Positions 11,601 through 20,989 of a stretch of 64,000 bases of DNA are shown piece by piece. The DNA is taken from the NCBI RefSeq assembly GCF_004193775.1, contig NC_041009.1:46555534-46619533 (forward strand), given 5' to 3'. The translations under genes and the position numbers were made by a program. The notes below the pieces were generated by a model. It had not been told where the DNA came from. It did not search any database and saw only the letters and a program-made list of their open reading frames with translations. Each line of letters begins with the position of its first letter. The stretch's first letter is position 1. Source of the stretch: Glycine soja. Taxonomy: Eukaryota; Streptophyta; Magnoliopsida; Fabales; Fabaceae.

Positions 11601-13159
11601 GCATACTCTTGTATGTAGGATAGGTTTAAGGCCCAAACAGCCCAAACAAAAGCTTTAGACCCTTCAAAAAAAAGGTCCCAATTTTTTTTTGATATTAATA
11701 TATCTCAAAAAAATATATTATAAAATTATATTTAATTGATCATTTTATATCACAACAAATTTGAAAATTTAATTTTAAATAAAACAATAATAATTTTAAT
11801 AAATTATTTTATAAATAAATAAAATATTTCATTTTTAAATTTATCTCTTAACTCCTAACTCCTTGAGCCTACCTTGTATATATATGAGGAATATTAGTAA
11901 CTTGCTCAAATACTCTGTGTCAAATTGCGTGTCAGTCGTGCCAGGCTAGCAAACATGTTAAGAGTATCGAGGGCATGGATTTTTTTTATGGTATCTCTGT
12001 CCAAGACCATGATTAATTAATTTCATTGCATTTCAAAAAGTGGGAATTAAAATCAGTTATTTCAAAATGATTAAATATCTTTTTTCGTTGACACTAATTT
12101 AGTGCTTTTTTAATTAAAAAAATTATTTCATATAAAATAGGTATATTTTATTTTTTATTCTTAAAATATTTTAAATAATACTTTGAACATTAAAAAAATG
12201 TTCTAATAAGTAAAAAAAAATATTATTTAAAGTGTTTTACAGATAAAAAAATCAATTTTGTAAGAATTAAAACGATTTTTTTAAAGAGAAAAATGAAAGA
12301 AAAAACATTAAATTAAAGAATAAAAAATATATTCAAATCTTTTAAAACATGAAGATAAACACCACATGAATGTTACACGGACAAAAAGACCACTTACCAA
12401 TTTTAGGTATATCTATCTTTTCTCAAGTTATAATTTGCTTACTATACTAATTTTTCTTTATCTGACCCTACCCTTTAATTGTAGGTCGACGACGAGTGCC
12501 TCAAATGGCTTAACACCAAGGAGTCCAACTCAGTGGTGTACATATGCTTTGGGAGCTTGGCCCGTCTCAACAAGGAGCAAAATTTTGAGATAGCACGTGG
12601 AATCGAGGCCTCTGGGCACAAATTCCTTTGGGTGTTGCCCAAGAACACGAAAGATGACGACGTGAAAGAAGAAGAATTGTTGCTGCCACATGGTTTTGAA
12701 GAAAGGATGAGGGAAAAGAAGAGAGGAATGGTAGTGAGAGGGTGGGTCCCGCAAGGTCTAATATTGAAGCATGATGCCATTGGAGGGTTCTTAACGCATT
12801 GTGGTGCTAATTCGGTGGTGGAGGCGATTTGTGAAGGGGTGCCTTTGATCACCATGCCTAGGTTTGGTGACCATTTTTTGTGTGAGAAGCAAGCGACTGA
12901 GGTGCTTGGGCTTGGGGTGGAGTTGGGTGTGTCTGAGTGGAGCATGTCTCCTTATGATGCGAGGAAGGAGGTGGTGGGTTGGGAACGAATTGAGAATGCT
13001 GTGAGGAAGGTGATGAAGGATGAAGGAGGCTTACTCAACAAACGAGTCAAGGAAATGAAGGAGAAAGCACATGAAGTTGTTCAAGAGGGTGGAAACTCTT
13101 ACGACAATGTTACTACCCTTGTTCAATCACTCAGACGGATGATGAATGTTCATGGTTGA
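5616..13159 (+). CDS. UDP-glycosyltransferase, group D / UGT73-like, two exons
   Basis: This enzyme family moves a sugar from a UDP-sugar to a small plant metabolite in the cytosol. Exon 1 is 5616-6386 and exon 2 is 12485-13159, joined in phase 0 (GATCAG^GTATCG, TTGTAG^GTCGAC), giving 481 residues, a normal family length. The acceptor-binding half has the catalytic His31 in PGHMIP and a candidate partner Asp124 in IIDIMYTW. The 44-residue PSPG donor box is residues 344-387 (12743-12874), from WVPQ to GDH. It keeps H362, N366, S367 and E370. However, position 22, normally Trp, is Ala365, and position 44, normally Gln, is His387. The 6.1 kb intron contains a full-length copia element on the opposite strand. 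It is the upstream member of a tandem pair and has no stop or frameshift. Substrate cannot be told from sequence; triterpenoid or phenylpropanoid acceptors are typical for the group. Confidence 0.87.
6574..6578. repeat. Target-site duplication TACTC, left
   Basis: TACTC directly before the left LTR is repeated at 11604-11608 directly after the right LTR, marking one insertion event. Confidence 0.85.
6579..6815 (-). repeat. 3' LTR (type A) of the copia element
   Basis: 237 bases, starting TGTTAG and ending TAACA on the plus strand. It matches 11327-11603 with a handful of mismatches by eye. The right LTR is longer because of a ~40-base internal duplication. Confidence 0.9.
6912..10823 (-). 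pseudogene. Copia gag-pol polyprotein with five in-frame stops
   Basis: All parts stay in one frame with no frameshift, interrupted by stops at 10425-10427, 10179-10181, 9918-9920, 9555-9557 and 8997-8999. The ORF limit at 10823 is a GTG; the first ATG is at 10814. Order: gag with a CX2CX4HX4C zinc knuckle (CWNCDKRGHFSNQC), a protease DSGA motif broken by a stop just after it, integrase with LKSDNGGEY and an HQRLGHM start whose preceding Trp is a stop, reverse transcriptase with FSLVVKMTTIR and VDDMLIVG, and RNase H with the LALST-like VALSTTEAEY and TKKSTTGY blocks. The last segment (8942-6912) is open for 676 residues and ends in TAA. Confidence 0.92.
10894..10906 (-). other. Second, internal primer-binding site
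   Basis: On the minus strand this reads TGGTATCAAGAGC, one base different from the tRNA-Met primer site. It sits two bases from an internal LTR, exactly as the outer site at 11313-11324 sits two bases from the outer LTR. Confidence 0.7.
10909..11089 (-). repeat. Internal LTR of a different type (type B)
   Basis: 181 bases with TGTTGGGG..CCCAACA ends, unlike the outer LTR in sequence apart from a short CCCACATCG phrase. On the minus strand a polypurine tract (GAGGGGGAGATG) precedes it and a primer-binding site follows it. The five-base flanks do not match, so it is not a simple solo-LTR insertion. Confidence 0.75.
11103..11312 (-). repeat. Short non-coding internal segment with repeated phrases
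   Basis: It holds two copies of CTACCTGCGGTACTTGC-like and three of AGCCATTCTGGCCACC-like phrases in ~200 bases, and no coding sense. It lies between the primer site of LTR A and the polypurine tract of LTR B, so A-segment-B looks like a small non-autonomous element. Confidence 0.55.
11327..11603 (-). repeat. 5' LTR (type A) of the copia element
   Basis: 277 bases. The part containing CAAACCAAGCGATGTGG is present twice in tandem (about 11505-11575), which explains its greater length than the left LTR. Confidence 0.9.
11609..12484 (+). other. Remainder of UGT copy 1 intron
   Basis: AT-rich intron sequence between the retroelement and the acceptor TTAATTGTAG. No gene or clear repeat is visible. 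Confidence 0.7.
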
Positions 13160-13163
13160 TGTT

Positions 13164-13403
13164 AATGCTTCATTAGTTTCTTTTTTTAATCAACTTCTGG
13201 TTTGGAACTCTAGATTTGTTTCATATAATTTCATCATGGTTATTAAAGATAATGCTTCATTAGTTTGTTTTTTTAATGAACTTTTGATTTGGAACTCGTT
13301 TCATATAATTTCATCATCATTATTAAAGATAATGCTTCATTAGTTTGTTTTGTTATTGAACTTTTGGTTTGAAACCCTAGATTTGTTTCATATAATTTAA
13401 TGT
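13164..13403 (+). repeat. Three-copy tandem repeat, ~80-87 bp, in the UGT 3' region
   Basis: AATGCTTCATTAGTTT begins units at 13164, 13251 and 13331. Each continues with a TTTGGAACTC and TTTCATATAATTT phrase. The array starts a few bases after the UGT stop codon, so it may be transcribed as 3' UTR. Confidence 0.85.
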
Positions 13404-13417
13404 TATCCTTAAAAATA

Positions 13418-13890
13418 GGTAAAATTGTATTTTTGGTCTTTTATTTTGTCTCTAATTTCGAATTTGGTTCCCCGGTAAATTAATTTACAAATTTTGTCCT
13501 CCTATTTTTTAAAATCATATAATGTTGGTCCCCAGAACACGATTGGACGTTGAGCGTTAGCAAGTGAAATTGACTATCACATGTCACGTTCTTATTGGAT
13601 GACGACTGTCACGTGTCATATTTTGAATGGTCAATGAAAACAACAATGCATCTCATTTTTCATGAAGTTGGCATCTAATAATCATAACATGGCACGTGAG
13701 AGTCGTTATCCAATAAGAACGTAACACATGGTAGTCAACATCACTTACTAATTGTCAACGTCTAATTGTGGTCTGGGGATCAACATTGCATGATTTTAGA
13801 AAATAGGAGAACAAAATTTGTGAATTAATTTACTGGGAAATCAAATTCAAAATTAAAGACAAAGTGGGAGACCAAATTTATAATTTTACC
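13418..13890. mobile_element. Foldback MULE-type MITE with 9-bp target duplication
   Basis: The 473-base element starts GGTAAAATTGTATTTTTGGTC and ends in its imperfect complement. The arms pair over more than 200 bases each around a short centre near 13660. Both ends are flanked by the identical 9-mer TTAAAAATA (13409-13417 and 13891-13899), the length typical of Mutator-like elements. It has no coding capacity. Confidence 0.85.
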
Positions 13891-13899
13891 TTAAAAATA

Positions 13900-15040
13900 A
13901 TGGTATGTATAATAAAAGGCGTCTTAAAAAAATCTATAATAAAGTTTAAAATTAAGTAACTTTTTCAATATTTTTTTTATCGTTAGCACATGTAGATATT
14001 TTATTCTTAATTTGATTTATTTCGTTCTCTGATTAATAAACACATATTATTATAACTTGTGTCAGCAAGTCATTTTCTTTCTTTTCATTTACTATTAATT
14101 TATTTTCACTTCCAATACTACTTAGTGAACTTTTCTTAATTTTTCTATTTTTCTTAGATGTTTTTTTTTTGTATCCTAATACTTTGTTTTTTTTTTGTCT
14201 TTCTTTTCTTTTATTTGTTTTCTCTATCCAATGTATTTTCTACATTGAATGATAAAATTATATTATTTTTAATTTAAATATACACATCAAAATGAATTGA
14301 TGTATTTTCTTGTTTTAATTAATCTTTTTAGTACAATTGTTATGTTTTAATGCATGCGATTAGTGAGGTAAAAAAATGAAATTAGAAGTATACATATGCA
14401 TTAGGGTTTTTTCACATCAAATACCTATAATTTTTTAGAATTTTTTTATAAGCCAAAATCTCATAAGAAAAATTAACTTGAGAAAATAGATCTACTCAAC
14501 ACAATATAATAAAAAAAAATGTGATATTAAGCAATGAATTGTAAAGGATAGCAACCCCTCCATACTAATAAGAAAAACCCTAGACCCACACTAAGGGACA
14601 AAACAAAACTTATTATTGGAGATTTGGACTAGCACTTGACTTGATGCACACAATTGAATTGAGTCCAAAAAATGAAAGAAGTTGCAAAAGCGTCCAGACT
14701 CATTTATCAGATCATAGAGAATTATTTCACATAAAACAAGGAAGTGTGGAAAGGTATTAATCCTTATGCATCAATGTCCGTTGCTTTCTTCTAAATTTTG
14801 AAAGATCGATTGATGAATATTGAAGCAGCAAATTCATCCCTAAGGCTCTGTTTGTTATAGCATACAGAAATAATGATTCGGCACGTTAATTAATTTTAAA
14901 TTGAATGGGACCACCCAGATTCCTTATTTCTCTCATAGTCTCGTTACATTATTGACGGGTAAATGGAATAATGAGGGTTAAGATAAAATGAGTGTTTATA
15001 TTTTTTTTTAAAGTCTTTCAACTAAATATTGATCAGTATT
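13900..15040. other. AT-rich spacer between the two UGT copies
   Basis: No gene is visible. Homology to the upstream flank of UGT copy 1 begins near 15040. Confidence 0.6.
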
Positions 15041-15784
15041 AGTCCTGTGATTAATTCCCATGCTTTCCACGTGTATTAAAAATATGTTTAAAAGAATAAG
15101 ATGGTTTACCGTGGGTAGGTGGAGATTGATCACTGATGCAGTAAGTTATAGGTATATATAACCCCACTCTCAACAAAAATTATAACAATACACAAAGAAG
15201 GGAAAAGACGAATCAGAAGACAGAGATATCTATCAGGTTCGGCCTCTTTTTGATCTCTTAGGAAAAAGGTTTCATTTGTAAAACCACTATTCCTTTCTGT
15301 TATTTTTCTTACTTGCATTGCTCTGTAGGAGAAAGGAATTTATGTTATGATTTTATAATATCGAAATTATGTATGTTTCACAAACTCCTTCAGAGTTGCT
15401 AGATGATGGTAAGGTAGATTCTTTTGGTTTTAGTTGCTGTTGCCTTTGATCTCAGACCGAATAGGTCTAAAACTCAAATTTTAATTATTTTAGCTTTAGA
15501 TCAGAATATTGTGGATGCTATTTGTTTGTCTTATGTATTTTGAAGCAAGTCAAGCCGCACCGATAACAATGTTTGATATCACTACTAGTTTTCAAGTTCT
15601 TTTTAATATAATATAATGTCTTCCCATAATTTTAGTTTAAAAAATCAATCTATAATATAAATATTGCATTCACAAATTTATATAAATAAATATTCTTCTG
15701 ACAACATAAAATTTTTGTATCCGTTTTGAATTGGAAATGACTAATAGATGCTTTACACAAGTTGATCTGTGTGTATATAAACAG
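15040..15784 (+). repeat. Duplicated UGT promoter/leader block
   Basis: This block repeats about 4620-5580, including the AGAATAAGATGGTTTACCGTG phrase, the TATA region (TATATATA 15153-15160), the leader exon ending ATCAG and most of the leader intron (15237-15784). Relative to copy 1 it lacks about 110 bases between TATA and leader, and part of the intron's 3' half. It shows that the UGT genes arose by a tandem duplication that included their promoters. Confidence 0.8.
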
Positions 15785-15791
15785 GAGTGGC

Positions 15792-18700
15792 ATGGAAAAT
15801 CAATTAGAGATGGAAGGGTCAGAGGCTCTAAAAATGTATGTCCTCCCTTTCCCTTCGCCAGGACACACGATCCCGCTCATTAACCTGGCTCAAATTTTGG
15901 CCTTAAAAGGGCACCACATCACCATCCTCACCACTCCCTCCAACGCTCAAGTCCTCCCAAACAACCTCAATGTCCACACCTTTGATTTCCCCTCCGACCA
16001 AGTTGGTCTCCCTTCCGGCCTCGAAAACGCAGCCTCCGCCGGAGACAGCGTAACCGCCCACAAGATTCTGAAGGCCGCGCTGCTTCTGAAACCACAAATA
16101 GAAACCCTAGTGCAGCAAAACCCTCCTCATGTTTTGATCTCAGACTTCATGTTTAGATGGAGTTCGAAACTGGGAGTCCCCACGCTGCTCTTCACCCCCA
16201 TGCCCATCTTCGTTGATTGCGTTTTTTAGGCCATTTATAGCCATCCCCAAGTGTTGCCTTCGGTTGTTCCTTTTGTTGTCCCTGCTGTTCTCCCACACAC
16301 TATCACCTTTGATTTCAACCCATCATCAGCACCCGGGTTTGATGCTTTGGCTCAGCTTTTTCTGCACACCAAGCATAACAACACACATGGTATTATTGTC
16401 AACTCCTTTGAGGAGCTCGAAGATGGGTATACGCAGTGTTACCAAAAACTCACCGGCGTTAAAGTGTGGCACGTTGGCATGACTTCACTCATGCTCAATT
16501 TTACCAAGAAAAGGGCATGCACATCACAAAAGGATCAGGTATGCGGGTGCCTGCGTGTATATTAATTGCATATGTTCTAAAAAAAATATTTATGAAAAGC
16601 AAGGAGAGTTGGTGTTATTTCATGAAAAATGAAAACTGAGTGTTTTATTCTAACTTTTTTCATTATATTAATTGTTAGTCTTCTTGTGGCATATCCATTT
16701 TATGGGTATAACTTATCCTTTTTATCTTAGCACCGGGAGACAAATCTAATAAAAATCAAATCGAGTAATGGATTGTTCCATGTCAAATCATATATTTAAT
16801 TTAGTCTTATCTTCATCTGCATTATTGTCGTGTTACATTTCCATACCGAACCCAAGCATTGCTGGTAAATGATATGGACCCAGGTGCATTTAATATTGAT
16901 TCTCTATTTAACATTTAATATTGATTCTCTCATGCATATATAATATTAATCTTCTATTTTGATTTAAAGACTATTATTTAATCATCTCATCTCTTATAAT
17001 AAAAGTATATATATAATTATGAATTTATACTTGTGGTTCTTGTTACGTCCTAATTGAATTAAATCAGAATAAGAGAAATATTAGATATATAGTTAAAGAG
17101 TGACCTAAAAAATTAATTAATATTATTTGGATAAGGAGATGTATCTACTTTTTTAATAGTCTATTATTTAAGAATTTTAATTATATATTATTGATTTGGA
17201 GTAATCATGAAATTAATGACCTATAATAATTATCTTCACAATGGAATGTGAGTAATCAAAAAGTCAAAAATCAAGATGTTAGAGTCCTTATATTTAAATA
17301 TATTTGAATAAATTTCTCCAAATCACAAACACTTATAAAAATAATAAGAATAAATAAAATAAATTTTCACAAATTAAAATTTTAACTTATGTATAAACTG
17401 ATTTATATAAGCTTTCTCATCCTGATTTTTTTCAAAAAGTTTATTTTTAATTTATGCATAAATTAATTTGAACTTATGAAAAAATTTCTTCCATTTTTTT
17501 TGTATTCTTTTCCTGATTATATAGAAGTTTATCTGAACATATTCGTAATAATGTCATGAAATTTTTGAAATAATTTAATGACAAATAACTTTGTCTCATA
17601 AATAGTTTAGAATAAATGAATATGTGTATATAATTATCGATATATACTTTTGACTCTAATGATTAAATGCCTCATGAGTATAGAATTGTGATGGCTTTTT
17701 AGTATGAAATAATTTATATTGAAAGAAAAATATCTATCTTGTATATATTTAAAGTCTCCGACAAAAAAATATTGTTGCTTTTGATAGGCAAGACTTCATT
17801 CCAACATATGATTAAAAAACTGTCTCATGAGTAATATTAGTAGCACACTGGGATTATTGAAATGTCTAATAATTATAAATTGGTTTGACGTATAAGTGGT
17901 TAAGTGTCTTAGGTGAACATTTGATGGCAACTCTTAGTGGGACGATTATAATTCTTTTTTATAAAACAAAAAAGTAATGTAAGACACTCAAGTTTAATTT
18001 TTTCACACATGATTTTTATCAAGAAATATGTGGATGTACAATAAAAATAAAGGTAGTGACAAAATTTCTCATTTTGATTAGCTATTCCAAATTTAGTTAC
18101 TTGGTTTTGTAGGATATATTATGTTCCTTAATTCATTTTAAGTACTTAAAAATAAAATATTTTATTAAGAAATATTATTTTCATGTAATAAACATTTTTA
18201 ATAGCTTTCATTTATAATTTCTTAAAATTAGTTTCAGTGATGGGCAAGCATGTCGTACTTTTATTGTATATGAAACATTAGTAACTGATTTTTTTTCCTA
18301 ATATTCTTAATGGCTTTCTTCGTCAGACTTTTATTAATGTTAATAATTGTTTTGATTTGAATTAGAGTTTTACTATTGACACTTGCATAACTCTACAAAG
18401 TAATGGGCAAATGACATTTATTGACACTTCCTCAGTGATGTTAATCATTTGTGCCATTAATTCATCTAAATTTTTCTTGGGTTAAATTATCCATTTATTT
18501 CCTATATACATTTGATGCTACTTTAAATATTAGAAACGTAAGTTTTAGTCCTTATACCTGCATTTTTTTGTTCACGATTGATCCTTGCCATTACATCTTT
18601 GTTAACACTGTTAAGCTGTAGTTGATTAATTGGTTGACACCCAGCAATGTTGCGACTAAAATTAATTATTTGATCCTTATATACTGTTTTAAAAATTATT

Positions 18701-19686
18701 CTGAAGAAAAAAACAAAATGAGTTTTAGTCCTATACTACCTTTATAAATACAAAAGGGTTCTTATCGATCGATACATTCTTTCTTAACTATCAAGAAATA
18801 TAGTTGGTAATGGTTCATATTGGTTATGAGCACCAACATTGCAGCAACGTTGGAGATTTCTCCTTTGCGACGGATTGTGATGAACACCTTCTTAGCACAC
18901 ACATCTTATGATCATTTCAACCTCTAAATAATTAATTTAACTTTTTTTTTCATATTTATCAATCCATTGTCATGTTTTAATTTGCCTACTCTAATTATTT
19001 TTCTTTATCTAACTCCTCCCTTTTAGATTAGCGAGGAGTGCCTCAATTGGCTTAACTCCAAGGAACCCAATTCAGTATTGTAGATATGCTTTGGGACCTT
19101 GTGTCGTCACAATAAAGAGCAACAATTGGAGATAGCACATGGGGTTGAAGCCTCAGGGCACGAGTTCCTCTGGGTGTTTCCTAAAAATATGCATGTTGAG
19201 GTTGAAGAATGGTTGCCACATGGTTTTGAAGAAAGGACTAAGGAAAATAACAGAGGAATGGTAGTGAGAGGGTGGGTCCATCAAGAGTTAATATTGAAGC
19301 ATGTTGCGATTGGAGGGTTCCTAACGCAGTGTGGGTGGAATTCAGTGACAGAAGGGATTAGTGCTGGGGTGCCACTGATAACCATGCCAAGATTCGCTGA
19401 GCAGTTTTTGAATGAGAAGTTGGTGACTGAAGTGCACAAAATTGGGGTTGAGGTGGGGGAGTGTGAGTGGAGCATATCTTCTTATGATGCAGGGAGTAAG
19501 GTGGTTGGTTGGGAACTAATTAAGAATGCTGTGGAGAGGGTGATGAAGGATGAAGGAGGGTCACTTAGAAAACGAGCCAAAGATATGCAAGAAAAAGCAC
19601 ATAAAGCTATTCAAAAGGGTGGCTCCTCTTATAATAATCTCACTGCCCTTGTTCAATCCCTCAAACAAAAGAATATCCATGGTTGA
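15792..19686 (+). pseudogene. UDP-glycosyltransferase pseudogene (UGT73-like, tandem copy 2)
   Basis: Same structure as the upstream copy: exon 1 15792-16538 (donor GATCAG^GTATGC) and exon 2 19027-19686 (acceptor CTTTTAG^ATTAGC). No frameshift is visible over ~468 codons, but two nonsense codons stop it: TAG at 16227-16229, where copy 1 reads Glu, and TAG at 19081-19083, where copy 1 has a Tyr codon. The donor box is also damaged: WVPQ reads WVHQ, and the THCGWNS motif reads TQCGWNS, which removes a conserved His. In contrast to copy 1 it keeps Trp at box position 22 and Gln at position 44. The start codon is taken as the ATG at 15792, which aligns with copy 1. A transcript could still give a 145-residue N-terminal fragment. 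Confidence 0.88.
16539..19026 (+). other. Intron of UGT pseudogene copy 2
   Basis: A 2.5 kb AT-rich intron. A segment near 18480-18780 with AGTTTTAGTCCTTATACC-type phrases looks like a decayed transposon end, but I could not define its borders. Confidence 0.6.
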
Positions 19687-20065
19687 TGTTAATGGTTATG
19701 GTTGAACTTTTGTTTTGGAACTCTAGATTTGCTTCACATCATTTTCATCAGTATTGTTGAACACTATGCTTCAAGCACAAAATAATATTTGATAAATGCA
19801 TCATCTTTTCCAACCATGTGCTCTACATCAAACACTAATTCACGATACCATCACCAATAAAGGAATGATTTTTACACATTTTATTTTGTAAACATATGGT
19901 GAACACTTCTTATATCTTTTTGTCTTTTTATATGGTATATCATATTTATATTATTTTTTTTCTTTCTCTCAAGAGGTGTTTAACATTTGAAATGTCTAAT
20001 TTTATTTTGTTAACAATGGAATAGTTTGATGATGTTAGATAAAATTAGTTGAAAAGTTAATTTAT
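19687..20065. other. Spacer downstream of the UGT pair
   Basis: Probable 3' UTR remnant, then AT-rich sequence. No gene is visible. Confidence 0.5.
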
Positions 20066-20067
20066 TA

Positions 20068-20602
20068 CTCCCTTTGTTCCTAATGATAAAATTATTTTCA
20101 CAAATTTATTTGGTCTTTTTTATAAAATTATTTTTTAATTTTTAGATGTATTAATTATTTTTTTCTTCATATTTAATTTTTTTTTCAAACATTAATGAAA
20201 ATCAATTAAGTAGATATATAAAGAGATAAAAAAAGAATAATTTTATAATGTTGATACAAATAATTAACAGATTTAATATGATTAATTAAATTAATTACTT
20301 AACTACTTCTTGAGACATAAATTGGTTGAAAATATCTTATAAATGGGAAAGTAGAGGGTAAATTTAAGTGTTAAAAAAATAATTATTGAAATAGTTGAAA
20401 AGTGTAAAATGAGATAAAATGATAAAATTATAATTTATTTTTAAGAAGATAATAAAAAAATTGGGTAAATATATTAAAAATAAAAATAAAAGAAAATATA
20501 AAAAACTAAAACTCAAAAATTAGTATTTTAGTGTTACATTAAAAATAAAATAATTATTATTTTTTTCTCATACACAATAATTATATTAGGATGGAGGAAA
20601 TA
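20068..20602. mobile_element. Stowaway/mariner-like MITE
   Basis: The left end CTCCCTTTGTTCCTAAT and the right end ATTAGGATGGAGG are near-complements, and TA lies at both borders. This is the CTCCCTC-type terminal repeat known from plant mariner-derived MITEs. The interior is AT-rich with no open frame. Ends are by eye. Confidence 0.6.
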
Positions 20603-20989
20603 TATAAAGAATAATATGTTTTGATTTTCGATCGGAGCATTTCAAATGTTTGAGAGTAAGATTAATTTAGGATAATGTGCGGAGTTTCGTTACCTAAACA
20701 TATATTTGAAAATAAATTTTTATCTTTAAAACTCAATTAACGAAACTTGAAAATTGAAATACTCTTCCAAATTTAAGTTTAATAATTTTAATCCAAACAC
20801 AAATTAAAACTCGTTATACCAATATTTTTTATGATTAAACAGGACTTTACAAAAAATTTATTTAAGTTTATTTTTTTAATTATAATTTCTAATGTGTTTG
20901 TTTAAAGTATTTTTTATTAAAAAAATACTTATATAAAAATCATTTATTTTAGTTTTTTTTTTAATTTAAACAAACTGATTCAATGAACT

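Larger units (their letters stand above)
6579..11603 (-). mobile_element. Ty1/copia LTR retrotransposon (composite), antisense in the UGT intron
   Basis: A 5.0 kb element is bounded by LTRs with TG..CA ends and a 5-bp target-site duplication. On the minus strand it reads: 5' LTR (11603-11327), primer-binding site TGGTATCAGAGC (11324-11313), a short non-coding part with a second LTR type inside, gag, protease, integrase, reverse transcriptase, RNase H, a polypurine tract (AAGTGGGAGAAT, ends 6816) and 3' LTR (6815-6579). Integrase before reverse transcriptase defines the copia order. The primer site matches plant initiator tRNA-Met. The polyprotein frame looks Tork/Tnt1-like. Five in-frame stops make it non-autonomous. 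It lies wholly inside the intron and runs against the host gene. Confidence 0.93.
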
